From: Ganoderma boninense
Taxonomy: Eukaryota > Basidiomycota > Agaricomycetes > Polyporales > Polyporaceae
Length of the DNA stretch: 64,000 nucleotides
Assembly (NCBI GenBank): GCA_002900995.3
Contig: CM035307.1
Span: 1,488,001-1,552,000, forward strand
Direction: 5' to 3'
Shown here: in pieces, positions 34,235 to 47,742 of the stretch
How positions within the stretch are numbered: the stretch's first letter is position 1
How the letters are laid out: every line of letters starts with the position of its first letter
Made by a program: the position numbers and the translations under genes
The notes under the pieces: generated by a model
What the model was told of the DNA's origin: nothing
Seen by the model: only the letters and a program-made list of their open reading frames with translations
The model's database searches: none

Positions 34235-35978
34235 ATGGCTCCGTACGTGTCCACAGGTGTTATCTACGCCAGCCCAACCACGAATGCCAATGGACTGCCG
34301 GACTCTGCCATCGCTGGCCCTATATTGGTACAGGCGTTCATGCAGTATCTGTTCCAAGGTACGTCCTCCTGTGGTCTTCACGGCGGATATTTTTGGCTCA
34401 CTCATTGGTGTGCCGAGCAGGAGTCATCATCACGCAGGTATGTACCCCGCAAGCAATGTTGGGTCGTCGCAACGACCTAATGGGTGCTCATCAATCTATC
34501 CCATGCAGACCGTGAAGTTCTACGAGAGGTTTCGAGATGATCCTATCGCCCTGCGCGGATACGTTTTCCTGCTATTTTTGCTTTCGATGTGCGTCGTACT
34601 TCTCTACATGCGCATATACGAGCTCACACGTTCGACTACCCAGATTGCAAACTGTGATCATGAGCTACAAGGCTTGGGTTGCGACGATTGAAGAAATGCA
34701 ATGGGTACGTCCTCCAAGCTGTCCGCAAGTTACGGATATCCTGACCAATTATTAGTGGTTCAGCCCCGTGCATGTGACCGAGACTTTGTGTAATGCGTTG
34801 ATATGCATGTTTTGTGAGATATACCTAATCAGACGATGCTGGAAGGTGTGTAGAATTCCGCAGTCAAAGTGGTTGCGAGCTCACCGTGTCCCAGGCTACG
34901 AATGGGAACATATGGGTCCTGGTTTGCTTATCCTTTCTAGCTTTGGTCTCGCTGGTCGCGGCAATCATCCTCGTGAGTGCACTACCAGGGACCTTGTTGG
35001 CTTTCCTGACACATGTTTGCTTCTGCAGACCGTGAAGATTGGTACCATCTTTTCACCAAGTCTAGACGAGAGCCACCCAGATGTAAGCAAAATCAAGTCC
35101 TTGCGCTGCGGGACTCTCTTCTTATGATCACATATCCTTAGCCTTTACACGCAAGCGCGTTCGCATATCCTTTATGGGTCTACAGCTCGTTCTGCACCTC
35201 CCTCTCCCTAACCATCATCCGTAAACATCTTCCCCCTTTCATGCAGCACCACGCGCTCACATAGTCCTCTCCGACAGTGTCACGCTCCCTCTGGAAGACC
35301 AGGACCGGGCTCTCCCACCTCGACCGCACCGTGGAGACCATCATACTCCTCACCTGGGAGAGTGCGATCCTCCCCATGATCTGCATGCTCACCTCTGCCA
35401 TCATCTTTTCCATAGGTGGCGTGGAGGGGACCGGCGACTCCATCATCGCGCGCTCCCACCTCGACCTCTTCTTCGCAATCCTCACCGGCAAACTATATAC
35501 GATCGGGATCCTCCGCACGCTCAACTCGCGCACCCTCCTCCGCGAGCGCCTCCAGTCGATCCCGCTCGGGCGGCAGTCACTTTCGCGCTGGGAGTGGGCT
35601 CAGCCCAGAGAGAACTTCCGGCAATCTATATCGCTCGAGGGTGCGGAGGCGGATGAGGAAGACGATACCGTAGGAGGCGAATCGGAGGGGAGCAGGAAGG
35701 AGTTGCAGCCGACTCCAACCACGGTCGATGTGACGGAATCCAACGTACTGCCCACCGAAGGGGCGCCCATAGTCATCATGCAACCACCACCACACCTTGA
35801 TGTAATTGTAGGGAATGGCTCTGGCATTGATGTGAGTGGTACTTCACATGCCAGACGTTACGCAAACCTGATATCCCGAAACGGGTCTCTCTTAGCACTC
35901 CCCATCACCATTGCGCTCAAGCATTCCGATCCAACGGAGGATGTCCGCAACTCGCGACCAGCCCTCTCCGGAGCCTAA
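34235..35978 (+). CDS. Seven-pass DUF6534-type membrane protein
   Basis: Belongs to a large, uncharacterised agaricomycete family of seven-helix membrane proteins. Small exons encode one to two helices each: IAGPILVQAFMQYLFQG, YVFLLFLLS, an exon with VTETLCNALICMFCEIYLI, NGNIWVLVCLSFLALVSLVA, YPLWVYSSFCTSLSLTII, and the C-terminal DUF6534-like block (KTRTGLSHLDRTVETIILLT, CMLTSAIIFSIGG, LDLFFAILTGKLYTIGIL followed by LRTLNSR). A hydrophilic tail of about 120 residues follows. Start: ATG at 34235 gives MAPYVSTGVIYASP. Most junctions keep phase, but the step into the last exon near 35270 needs a one-base change. Family size and topology suggest a receptor or sensor, without proof. Confidence 0.7.
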
Positions 35979-36179
35979 CCAGTGCGTCCAACGTTGAGGT
36001 AATAACTCTGATAATTACCGTGTGACTCATGCAATTCCAGGGCTGCGTGATTCCGATATTAAGAGTGGTGATTATATCATTCCGGCTGGAGAGCAGGTCA
36101 AGCTCTGCGTCTGTCCTACACCACCTCACTAGAACCCGAACCACATTGCGCCTTCTGGAGCCTAGGCTATATGCGACGC

Positions 36180-37971
36180 TCACAACTTCGCATGCTCACC
36201 CGGGCCCGGGGGCACCTCGATTGGAGAGTAGCGTAGTGCCTCCTTGTTCTTGAACACGTCCTCGGTGATCGAACGGTATCCAGCGACGGACATGAGGATG
36301 TCGAGGTCGGCGAGAAGGCTCTTGATGACGTGCCTGCAGCCGTGCACACCCTCATGGGACATGCCCCACACGAACAGGCGGCCGATCATCACGACGTGCG
36401 CCCCAAGGGCAATGGCCTTGAAGACATCTGCGCCGGTGCGGATACCCGAGTCGAAGATGATGGTCATCTCTGCAGAGGCGAACAGCTATATTCAGCCACA
36501 TATCCCGCGATGGCGAGCGACGAACACGACACCCACTGTCTCCAACAGCTTCGACAATCTCCGGCAGCATGTCCAAGCTGCCCACTGCGCCGTCGACCTG
36601 GCGGCCAGCGTGGTTCGTGACGACGATGCCCTCGCACCCAATCTCCAGCGCACGGCGCGCGTCCGCGGCGGTCTGGATGCCCTTGATGACGAACGGGCGG
36701 CCGCTCGAAATCTTCTTCCACTCGCCGATGAGCCAGCGGACCTTCTCCCAAGTGTGCGGCTTGCCGTGCCAGACGCTCGAGTCGATCCAGCGGCCCTTGT
36801 CGTTCGCAAGGTCGGTACCGTTCTTGGCCATGAAGGCAGGGTCAGACTCGCCTAATTCGTTGCCGGGAGTTCCAGGATAGTAGAATCTGTAGAATGAATT
36901 GTCGGGTCACTACATGGAGTCGCTTCAAGGGAAGGAGAGGACAGACGCGTAGTTCGCCACGTTGATATCGGTGGGCCGCCAACCAAGCTGCCAGGTGTCC
37001 GTGGTCAGCATCAGGACGTCGAAGCCGGACTTCCACGCGCGGTTGAGGAGGGAGAGCGTCTGCAAAGGCTTCCTGTTGACATCACTTCTAGTACCGATAA
37101 TGAAAGTGCACTTACTACTTCATCGTCGTGCGGCATATAAAGCTGGAAGAAACGTGGGCTCTTCGCGTTGCCGCCATTAGGACCTGCAAGCCTTCTGAAT
37201 ACGTTGAGTTCCTTCGTGGTACGATCACCGTACCGCTGTACTGATTCACGACGTTGCTTTCGTTCTTGTCGGATGCCGCTTCATCGTTGACACGGGCTAC
37301 TTCTTCAATGGGCTGGGACGACGCGGTAGACAGGCAATACTAGAGCACCCAAAATCAGGTACGAACATTGGTTGGCTGGTGGTCTGTGCTCACCGGCATT
37401 CCTAGTTCCCCTGCGACGCGTGCCGGCACGAGCTCGCCAAGAGGCGAATACAGCTTGTTGATCCCGATGGGCGCAAACATGATGGGGACAGGGATTTTAT
37501 GCCCAAAGATGGTCGCTATGAATATGACAAAGACTTGAGGCCACCGTGAACAAGCCACAACGCAAGAAGAGCTTACTTGTTAGATCGCGAGTGCTGGTGT
37601 CAACGCAAGTGCGTGGGAGGATGCGCCATCTGTAGAACGCCTCCCTATCGCAGAATGGTCGGTAAATACACGCATATACCCACCTTTCCAGGATCGGAGA
37701 ACATGCCTGTTTGCCCTGTCTGTCCAGCCCAATCCCGCGTTGGAGTTGGCGTAGAAGTATCCACGGTCATTGAGCTTCTTCTTCGTCGACTCCTGGAGCT
37801 CTTCGGGATGAACAGAGAAACTCGGCACTGCATCGGTGGGTGTGAGGTCGTGCAGTGTCGAGTACAAAATGGACACGCACGAATGCCCGACTCGCCGCCA
37901 CGCTTGAATATCTCACGCTGGTAAAGCGAGTAGTGCGGCGAAGGACCTTTGGGTTTGTTGAACGGATCCAT
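36180..37971 (-). CDS. FMN-dependent 2-hydroxyacid oxidase
   Basis: A member of the lactate oxidase / lactate monooxygenase / glycolate oxidase family, which oxidises L-2-hydroxyacids using FMN. The start MDPFNKPKGPSPHYSLYQRE leads to YFYANSNAGLGWTDRANR, FGHKIPVPIMFAPIGINKLY, WKSGFDVLMLTTDTWQLGWR, FVIKGIQTAADARRALEIG, the catalytic-His region VVTNHAGRQVDGAVGSLDM, and the FMN phosphate site FDSGIRTGADVFKAIALGA. It ends YSPIEVPPGPGEHAKL. At least six introns are likely. One base appears missing near 37874, where the frame must change from SGIRA to VSILYSTLHD. Its substrate cannot be told from sequence; fungal relatives are often named lactate 2-monooxygenase. It converges on the DUF6534 gene. 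Confidence 0.85.
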
Positions 37972-38467
37972 GGCGGATTACAGTTGGTCAGAGCTGGTGT
38001 CAATGTGATGTGTTGAGCGAGTGTCGAGTCGACTCCGTTGGGGCTTGGAGGGGTGGAGGCTAGCTCTTATAAAGTGGGGGGCGTGAAGTGACATCACGGG
38101 TATCTCGAATAGGCGCAGTCTCCCGAGTCCTTTTTGGCCACTGTCCTGGGTGGCTCGGGCTTGTGGCCATGAACGTCGAGTGTGGTACCCGAATGCACCG
38201 AGATGGTGTGAACGCTGGTGTCGAGAAGGACGGGAGAGATTGGAAAACAGAGGAGGGTGTTCTGGACGGATCCCCGACAAATCTGGCGCGCACCCAATCG
38301 GGCACCCGTCCGTCGCGTGACGTCATTGGGTTCTTCGAGCCACAAACACTAACAGCGCGCGTGGAAACCAGCATATCCGACAGTGACCGCTGTCGCCTGA
38401 ACGTGAGACGAGAACACACCACATATATCAAAAGATCTTCCTCTTTGCGCACGTCTACATCCAGTCC

Positions 38468-41400
38468 TTAAACCTTGATTCCCTCCGTGAGCTTGTCCAG
38501 GAGCGCTCCAACACGGCTCGCCTCCAGCTCCGCCAACGTCGCGTTCCCATCGATGGTTAACGCCTCGGTAACCGACGGCAACGTCGTCGCTCCGTACCCT
38601 GCGCATGCGGAAGCCACCGTCAGCACCTTCCGTCTTCTGCGGCTCACCAGAACGCCTCAGCGGGAACCGCAGCTGCCGCGGGCCCAACGTACAGCATACA
38701 TCGGACACGACAGGCAATTGGAATTGCGAGAGCGCGATGAGACACTTACCAAGCCACTTGCCAGGCGCGACGCCCAGGTGCCTGTACCACTCCCGGTCCT
38801 TGATGCCCTCCTCCGAGATGAACCCGCGCTCGAACGCGGCTAGCTTCGTGTTCACCGCCTGCACCCGCTTTGCCGCCCTGATGAAGTCCCCAATGGGCCC
38901 CGGCGGGGCTCCGTGCCCAAGGATCTTCTCCAACAGTTTCTTCAGCCAGTCTGGGAGCGGGATCGGGAAGCCGCTAAGGCGAGAGTTGTCCTCGAAGGCG
39001 TGGTGGCGGAGAGCGCAGTGTCCGTGGCCATGTCCGTGGCCGTATGCATGCGGATGTGGGTGTTCCTTCTCGTCGTGGGCGGACGGGTGGTGGGGAGCGT
39101 GAGTGTGAGCGTGGGCATGGGCGTGTCTGCCGGGGATCTTGTCGAGGATTTCGCGGAACTTCTTCTCCGCGTCCTCCTTCTCCTCATCCAGGGCCAAACT
39201 CGCAGCTCCCAGGCGAGCAATGCTCTTACGGAGGTCCGAGAAGTCGGCATTTACGTTGAGAGAGGCGCTGATTGCCTCCACTTTGTCGAGATAGTTGTCC
39301 AATTCAGATGTGTAGTGAGTCGTGTTGAGTGGCAAGATGAACGAGTCAATCAATCGGAGCGCAACGAGACCCAGGTGCTTGGCTACAGCGGTGTGGCGGA
39401 AAAACCCGGGGTCACCGTACGTCTCCTGCCAGGTTTGTGAATCATAGATGGAGTGGTAGTGGTATGGGGCGTCGGTCGGGGTATCGCCGAAGCCCTGGTC
39501 CATGCTCGCAATCTGTTTACAAAATCAGACCCCGCTCGCACGCGGTGGACTCCTTGCAAATGTCACTTACACCAAGGCGTTGGAGGAAGGGCGTGAAATC
39601 ACTCCCGGATCCCAAGGGGGCGATTCCCAGGTCGGACTGGGCGATACGGTTCTGCTCCAGGAACCTCTCGACGGCCTCCGGGTGCGCAATGCCTCCATAC
39701 GGGCCAACATCCAGTCGTGCGTCCCACAAGGTCCGGCTAGGATCAGTCGGATGCGGAACGTCAAGTGCAGCAGCCCGAATCAAATGCGCCAGCGACGGGG
39801 ACCCACCAGCGTTCCATCGGGAGCCGACGGAGGATACATCTGGTTAAGAATAATCGGGTTAGCGGGGCATACATACTTCTAATGAAGATTTGTTCGTGAA
39901 CCCTGACCGAGGTTAATATAGGCGACGACGTTCTCGGTGATCCACTCAGGGAAGTCCTCAGCCCATTCTGTGCTGCCAACCAGACCATACTACCAACATT
40001 GTCCAAATGAGACCATTGGTAACCAAGGGGTATGAATAGGACCCACCTCTTCAGCATCCCAACTAGCAAACACGACGTTCCGCAAGGGCTTCCAACCCTT
40101 CTTTAGCAAGGCACCGAAACCACGAACGACCTCGTGAATTGACACGGTCCCGGAGGTGGGGTCAGCGGCACCCATTACCCAAGCTAACTCAACAAGTTAG
40201 CTTGCCAGATACGTCAAATGAAGTCAATTCCACTCACCATCGCGATGACAGCCAATAATGACTGTCTCGTTCTTGATGTGTCCAGGGAGAGTCGCCATTG
40301 TATTCCAGATGGGAATGACTCTGGTATCAACTATGCGCAGGCAAGTTAGTAGTGCGTTCATGAATGAATGCCATGAGCTTGCCCTCACCGTGATTAACGA
40401 GCTTAATCGTCTTCTCGCTAACCTTGCCATCCAGCCGGAACGCCGACTCGGTGTCGCTGCCGGAAATCTCCTTCAGCAAGCGTTGAGCATTGGCCCAAGA
40501 GATCGGTAGACTAGGAGTCTTGGGGATGTTTTCACCCTCAGTACGCGTCGCGTTCTCGTAGGCAGGGAGACCCGGAGTTGTAGGGTCGCCAGGATACAGT
40601 GAAATGTACTGCACACTTCCCCGCTGTACAGACGTGGGATTGCGCGCCGGACCCTCAGGGTACGGTTTGTACCCGTTGTCGACGGTCACGGCACCGTCAT
40701 CGCGAGGGTCGGAGTAGATGAGTACACCGACAGCACCGAGTTCCTCTGCGCCTTTGATCTAGCGTTACACAGTCAGTGCTCAAAGACACCTAACCTTCGG
40801 AGAAGATGAAGACAACCTTCAGACCGCGGAAAACTCCACCATAGCGCGCGAGAACGATCTTGCCGGTGAAGTCCACGCCCTTGGCGACCAGTTCGTCGTA
40901 GTCCTCTTTGCGCCCGTAGTTCACGTACACGAGCTGGCCCTCCACATCGCCATCCGCGCTCAATCCATGGAACGTAGGGACGGAATCACGGTATTTAGCA
41001 GCATCGGGATCCCGTGGGTCACCATCCTCCACCAGATCGGCCTCCCACTCAGGCTTGCCATCCTCCCCAAGAATGGAAAGAGCGCGGTCGAGAGGAGTAT
41101 TCATGATAGGGAAATACTTGTCGATCCATGCCTGAGGGTGGTGGTAATTTCCAACGTTGAGGGTCGCGGCACGCGATTCGGGGGTACCTGCGTCGTAGAG
41201 AGGAAGCTCGTCGGACGCATGAATGCCGAACTCGTCCTGGAAGAGCTTCAGGATGACCTTGGCGTCGTCGAAGTCCTCGTCAGACCCAGCAATGTGTGGG
41301 TGCGTCGCGTATTCGCGAGAGATAGCGAGTGCAGACGCGGGATCCGGGATTGAGCTATGTTCCCGCGAAGTGGGTTGACGCGAGGTGAGCCGCAGGAAAG

Positions 41401-41712
41401 TCAACAAGAGAAGGAGACATACAGGTAGAGTTCTTCCACTTTCTCGGGGCTCCCGAGCGCGCCTCGGTGCTTGCCAATTGCCCCATGAACCCAAGAAAGA
41501 CCATGGTGAGGTTCAGCATGTTGCCCGGGACCCATGGCAAAGATCACGGCGCGAGTAGTGATGGCGTATATGCCATACATGATTCCAAGGACAACCATGG
41601 TCTTTAAACCTTTCCAACCGTGGGGGCTACTTCTGAAACGAGTGTACTCGGCATGGTGGGGGCCGTTACCGTCGAGGAGAGAGACCTTCTCGGGGTCGTG
41701 GATCTTCCCCAT
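38468..41712 (-). CDS. Glutamate carboxypeptidase II-like M28 peptidase
   Basis: A type II membrane zinc peptidase of the GCPII/transferrin-receptor family, with protease-associated, M28 and dimerisation domains. The cytoplasmic start [15 protein letters not shown] precedes a membrane helix near residues 38-57. Then come [38 protein letters not shown] (PA domain), and the zinc site: [37 protein letters not shown] and [12 protein letters not shown]. The candidate ligand His and Asp residues and the catalytic Glu are all present. The C-terminal domain ends at KLTEGIKV. Odd feature: an insert with 17 His in about 42 residues (38999-39127) between the catalytic and dimerisation parts. About ten introns are seen. 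It is divergent from PEX14. Confidence 0.88.
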
Positions 41713-42043
41713 GGCCGACGAGGGAAGGAGAGAAGGGAGGTGGGGGGAGAGAAGGTTGGGAAAGGAACGCTCTGGTCAAGGCCATACGAAGTCGGAGATA
41801 GCGAATATGATTCATGCATCCGGCCGATACGTGGGGCGTGAGTACACCCACACCGTGACAGGGCGCCGCCACAAACCGTGCGCATTCGAGTGCATCAACT
41901 CCTCCGGGCCGCCGGCTATGCTCCTTCCGATCCGTTCTACAGTCTCTCGCCGACTCTGACCCTGCCCTCCACGTCCCGACCTCTTCCTGCCGCTCTTGCA
42001 CAGCAGCCCTTGTTTCTACGTAGTTCTCTAAGGGAGACGAAGC

Positions 42044-43483
42044 ATGCCCAACGACGACAACACCTCGGACCCTCAGCCTCAGTCTCAGCCTGTTGCTCCC
42101 CAATCTCCAGCGGACGTCTCTGCAGACCGCCCAACCGACGTTCCTTCCGCACAACCCCAAACCTTGCCACCAACCCCTGTGGATCGCACAGAGCTGCTGC
42201 AGCGAGCACGCACCTTCCTAACTTCCCCACAAGTCAGACACGAAGACATTGCCGCAAAACGCCGCTTCCTTGCGGACAAGGGTCTTTCCGATGTTGAGGT
42301 CGATAGCTTGCTGCGCGAAGTGGTATGTCCTACACGTTCTCGTCCCGTCATGCGTTGTCTCAAGCCAATTAGCCACCGCCTGCCCCGCCTCTCCCTCCGC
42401 GAACGTACCCTAAATTGCCACCTTCCAGAGTCCCGCAGCTCCTGCTGAAAGTTCTTCGAATATTCTCATGGGTAACTGGAGGGTCTGCAGTGCTGTTATT
42501 CGCATACTTCGTGCGTGCCTATTCCCCTCTATGTTCGAACACAAACCGCTCATGCACATCTCACTATGTAGCGTTTCCTCTATCCCAAGATTGCGCAGAC
42601 ATTCCACGCTCGCATATCTCTCCGCTCCCAACGCAGCGCCCTCTTGGAACGCATGACCCGTTCGCTCGAGGAACTTAGGGAGACACAGCACGCAACCTTT
42701 GCCGTTCTACCACAGCCCGAGCCTTTCCGTGAACCGACCAAGTACGCAGCGTGCCATGGCTTGGATCAGCTTGTGATCGCCGCTGGGGACTTGCAGGACA
42801 TACCCCCAATTACCCTGCTCCGGTGCGCTATTGAGGATGGTTCAAAAGCTGAACGGAAGACAACGTCTGCCGATTTATTCCGCGCACTCGAGGCCAAGTT
42901 TCCCTGGGTTGCAGAAGAAGGTTCGCAGCACGAGGTACGTACGCTCTGTCTGCATGTCCCCACATAAGGCCTCGTGCCAATATTTTACCCCCAGGAGAAC
43001 CTCTGGCAAGCACTCACAACCACGTCAATATTCCAACCTGCCGAGCCTACACCTCCGTCAAGCACAACCTCGCCGTCCTCGTCTTCCACCGCCTCCTCTT
43101 CCTCTACCACCTCTCCCCCTCCAGACACCATCTGGACATACGTCCCGCCCACACCCCCACCAGAGCCACCCCTCCTCACCTCCCTGTCCTCCCTCAAAGC
43201 CGCACTACCCCCGCCCCCATCCACGCAGCCCAAATACCAGCGCACCTTCCAAGCGCTCTCCGACCTCACCGGCTACATCACGACGCAGACCTACGCGCTC
43301 CCGACCGGCTTCCGCGCGCCCGGACTCGGGCTCGGCGCGCCCCTCACGCCCGAGGAGGAGGAGGTCCGGCGGGACATCCGCGCCCTCAAGGGCCTCGTCC
43401 TCAACCGGCGCTCCTTCATGCCGCGGGTCCCGAGACCCGGGTCCGCGGGCTTGCCAGACGCAAACGGCAGCGCTGTTGCTTAG
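42044..43483 (+). CDS. PEX14: Peroxisomal docking protein Pex14
   Basis: Pex14 docks the cargo receptor Pex5 at the peroxisome and forms part of the import pore. Four exons (42044-42322, 42373-42510, 42572-42934, 42995-43483) give 423 codons with the stop, all in phase. The conserved N-terminal domain spans about residues 48-93 (RTELLQRARTFLTSPQVRHE, KRRFLADKGLSDVEVDSLL), which binds WxxxF motifs of Pex5. A PPPAPPLPP ligand for SH3 proteins such as Pex13 follows, then a hydrophobic segment VLRIFSWVTGGSAVLLFAYF and a coiled coil (SALLERMTRSLEELRETQ). The C-terminal half is Ser/Thr/Pro-rich and less conserved. Its 331-bp upstream region is shared with the M28 peptidase gene. Confidence 0.93.
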
Positions 43484-44942
43484 CGGGGCACGCCGCACCT
43501 CGTGCGCTCTGCTCGCTTCGTTGCCGTGGCCACCGCCAAACGATACATGCATACAGTACGTAGGAGCTCGGGACTGGTTGTGGTGCGGTGGCGCCTCGTT
43601 GCGAAACGGGCCCGGGGGAGACGACGCACGGCAATGGCATGTACCGTAGATCCCAGCCTTGTAACCGCGATGAATGAATTGTTGCCGGCGGCTTCGCGTT
43701 GCCCTCCGTTAGGGATTCTCGTGAGCTTGCGCCGCAACGTTCAGGACTCACCAGTAAATTGCGCGGGTTGCGTGCGCGACCGTGTTGCCAAGTCCACACA
43801 ACCTTCCAAGCTCCCCAAGGCTTCCACGCGCGTACCTGGGGGCAGCGCAGCGCAGACAAGCTCACGCGAACGCGTTACGCGCATTGTGGAACATTGTATT
43901 CTGAGGAGCAGGTAGCCTATAAACAAGCTACGATCGGCGACAGTAGCTACTGCGTATGTACATCATATCTAACGTATACAATGATATGTACAGGGATGCG
44001 ATCGTCCGCAGACCGCCGCGATGTCGATCGCAGACGTCCCGAAGGCGCAAGTCCGACACGTTCGAACTTGGCGGCGGCAGACGGCGGCAACTACTTCCCT
44101 TCCACCCCTCTACAGCAACACAACGAAGACCGGAGGAGCCCATCCTCGGGCGGGAGAAAGATTAGCTGAAAGACGACGCCGGAGTCCTCCTCCTCGACCC
44201 GGACGGCGATAAAGGCAGCATTACATGGTGATCTATAAGGTGAATGTGGATGTATGTATGTGCGGTACAACAACAGTCCGAGTCCGCATGAATGTACGTG
44301 TATGGCAATGAGATGTGTGCGAAGCGTGCTGCTCGAGCCGCCGTCCGTGCGAACCATATGTATGGTATAGTCCGAGAGACAGAGACATGCGTGGGGGTGC
44401 CAGGGCAGGCGTGAGTTCGATCAACGAAGGGGGCAAGCAGCAGCACGGCGGACAGGTGTGAGTGTAAGTGTGGTGAGAGTGTGTGAGTACGGGGTGACCT
44501 GGGTCCCGCAAGGCACGCGGGCATCGCAGAGCATAGAGCGCATGTCTCCGCCGGCCTGGAGCAGAGAGGGGGCTCGAAGCGGAGGCGTCGGTATCGTCGG
44601 CGGGATATCCAAGTGAAAGGCAGAATGTCAGATGTGATGGTGAAGATGTGACCGGCGGGAGTCAGTGCCCGCATGGGATGCGGAACGGCGTGGCGCGGCG
44701 TCAGAGGTGATACAGCAGGAGGGGTGGTCGAAAGCACGGAAATGAAGCGAAGCGGATAACTGCGTGAATATGCAGGGGCCATGAGTGTGGATAGCGGTAT
44801 CTGTAGAGCAAATGCGAAGAAGACGAAGAGGACCGGAGATGGCGGTGAGTAGGAGGCCGGGCGCCCCAGGTGTCGTAAACGCGTGGCAGGTGGGGTATAG
44901 ACTTGCAGACTGAAAAGGACGACAAACGCGGGTAGTCCGCGA
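43484..44942. other. Intergenic region between PEX14 and KRE6
   Basis: About 1.5 kb between two convergent genes. A 206-codon minus-strand frame at 44162-44782 exists but is rich in His, Tyr, Pro and Cys from simple sequence and shows no family match. Probably 3' UTRs and spacer. Confidence 0.45.
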
Positions 44943-47742
44943 TCAACACTGGTTCAAGAAGCTGTTCTTCGGCCATTCTTGGTGATAGTCGTCAACCCAT
45001 GTTGTAAGGTTTGGATTTGAGTATGCCTCCGCGAACTGCTCGATGTACGAGGCAGTTGGGTAGTCTTTGGGGTTACACCCAATGTTGATGGCGTTCGATG
45101 GCTGGTACACGCGGATGTAGTCGATCTTCAGGTGCACAGGGAATGGCAGGTGGTCGAGGTCGACCGGCCCGAAGTTGTACGACATGCCCAGATTCGCGAT
45201 AATGTACTGTTGCGCCGCAATGCGGAGTTAGAGTCATGTCCACCAAACCAAAGCCAAAACGCAAGTCAGCGGTATAGAGGTAACAGCACTTACCATAGGC
45301 TCGCCTGGAACAGGGCGTTCCTGGATCTCCACTAAGTCGTCTGGGCCCATACCCGGGCCGTTCAGAGTCCACGAAATCTTGTTGTTGGATACCCAGGTGA
45401 TGTACTGCGCATACCAGGAATCAGTGCCTCGTCATTCTGTATGCTGAGATAGCCACATACCCCGTCCTCAAACCCTGGTTGGTACTCGAAACCGTAGATC
45501 GAGTAGCACCCAGTCTCATACTCATAGCAATTCGGATCCGTGTCGGTCACGACAGAGGTAGCCTGTTGTGTCACACTGCCCTTGAACGTGTTCTGCTTGG
45601 AGATTGTGGAGTCTGTGATAATCTCGTTGGCACTTGTGTTCAGCCAGATATACGCATGGTTGAATGGCTATGTTGGGCGATTCCGTCAGCATCGGCGCCC
45701 CACATATACCCAAGAGACAAGCGACAGATGTAACACTCACTGCCCACTGCGCACTCTGAGAAACGCCTGCGATGAGTGTGTTTTGGTCGATCTGCGCCTC
45801 AAACATGTCGATTTCTGGCGCTGCCCTGCCAACGAAAGTGCCGTCCGAGTGCTTCGGCCCCGGATGAGCCTCGCCTGCGCATGTGCACCGAGAGAGTCGT
45901 TGTCCGGGAAGAAAAGAAAGAATGCCGTTGTGGCCGGTGTCGCCGTTAACGGTAGCTGCCGCGGGCTGTTTGTCAATGGTCTGGTTCTTGACAGTGCCGA
46001 TGTCGCAAGTATCGTACGTGTACGGCCACTGCGGAGGTTGTTTGCAGTGTTCGGATCGAGAGATGGATAGAACCATGGCAGCCGTCAAAGTTCCGGGACG
46101 ACACGTGAGACCGAACGGTGGAAATAGTGAATTACGCAGCTAGGCTGAGAAACTAAGTATGACGTACCATTCCCTCGAGGGTCGCGCCGTACCCAGCACG
46201 GCCCAAGTTGCCCATTGTCCATATAGCCGGCCAGAGGCCAAGAATGTTGCTCACGCCCGGAAGTGTAACGTTAGCTTCGATATAGCCACCCGTGAAACAA
46301 AACTTGTTCCACGTCGACATCATCCCTAGAGGAGAACAAGGACAAGGATAGCGATGTCAAACAAAGTGGTGAAGGCTGATCACGAAGCGACAATATGCGC
46401 TTACCTCCTTGGTAGTTGAGGTTGTGTGTCTCCTTCTGCGACAACGTGATCACAAGGTCCCCGCCCTGGGTGGCGATAGCTTCGGGATCGTACCATTCTA
46501 GGTTGTTAGTTGCCCAGTAGTGAAGATCGACGGCTTCCCAGTACGGATCATCCCCAGGGTAGAATGTCCGACCCTCTACGTTAAACTCGTCCGAGAACAC
46601 CAGCTCGAGCTGTTCACCCGTTCGCCAACTTGTCTTCTGATACGCCGATTTGGGGGTGTCCGCGTCAATCAGACCACGGTGGCCTGGGATGTCCGGAACC
46701 TACACCAACAGTCAGAATATGTTTGAACGGGAAAGGCCGGAGCCCTACACACCTGGCCGGAACCATTGATCCCACCCAAATTAAACGCGCCCAGGGTGCT
46801 CAACTCTTTTTGCGTCACGACAGTAATGACAGGATAGCCAACACTGTCTTAGTGTGTTAGTTCATGTATTTGCAGTGGTGGCCAGACCGAACCAATCCAA
46901 AAATTGGGAGAATATCGATCCAGAAGGGAAAAGCAGGATAGCGGTCAGAATCCTGCGCGGGGATGTCCTGTTACGTCATTCTGGAAGTGCGAAGAGCCGC
47001 ACCGATGACGGGGCCCATGGTAGCACGAAGAAGAGCGTTGGTGCGCGCGCAGCGCACTTGATAGCGGCTAGAAGGGCCTGGGAAGCACGTACGTCTTCGC
47101 TGCCAAGGCTGGTGGGAGTGAACGGCCAAGACAGCGCGAGGCAGGCGCACCACAGAGTACATGCGACTGCCGGCTTGCGCAGCGCGAAGGGATGGAAACG
47201 CGTACGTGAGGTGAGACTAGCTGGAAGGACTCACAAAAGAACGAGCAACCCTGCGATGAGGAGGACAAGGGCACCCAGGTTAATGATGCCTCGGGGGGAG
47301 AAAACGTCACCGCCACTATCGGCCCAAATGCGCTCTCCCTGCAAGTCCGTCTCCGGTCTGTGGAGATCGTCGTCTTCTTCCTTGTCCTCAGGTAGAAGGC
47401 GGGTTCCCCATGTTTGGGGGTCTGGAGGAAGCGTGTACTGGGGACGAGTTCCATGCGATTGAGAGTGTGGCGCAGGGACGAGGAAAGGAAGGAACGGACC
47501 TGATCACCGAGGGAGAGTGGACGGCTTGCGCCCAGGTATGGAGAGTCGGATGCCGCAGAGAGAGAAGGGTTGCTTCCGTAGGCGGTAAGGCGTCGGGCTA
47601 TTGAAGGGAAGGGGCCCGAAGAGCGGTCTGAGATGAGAGGGTAGGCGGATCCCTGTACGGATGGGGAGGGGGAGAGAGAAGCCTTGGAGTTGCGGGGGTT
47701 TGTGTCGTCGAAGGGATTGAGGAGGGGTGGGGAGTCGGCCAT
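44943..47742 (-). CDS. KRE6: Beta-glucan synthesis protein Kre6/Skn1 (GH16)
   Basis: Kre6/Skn1 proteins are type II membrane proteins of the secretory pathway needed for beta-1,6-glucan in the cell wall. The start MADSPPLLNPFDDTNPR opens a disordered cytoplasmic region. After the first intron come YTLPPDPQTWGTRLLPEDK and the membrane anchor GIINLGALVLLIAGLLVLF. The luminal GH16 domain has VFSDEFNVEGRTFYPGDDPY, HYWATNNLEWYDPEAI, STWNKFCFTGGYIEANVTLP, LGLWPAIWTMGNLGRAGYGA, and the catalytic-type motif EIDMFEAQ (ExDxxE) near 45800. It ends DYIRVYQPSNAINIGCNPKD and LNQC. About ten short introns are likely. Motif order and topology match the family throughout. Confidence 0.92.

Noticed and set aside
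44162..44782. 206-codon minus-strand frame past the KRE6 stop
   Set aside because: Rich in His, Tyr and Pro from simple repeats, with no family resemblance, splice pattern or plausible promoter.
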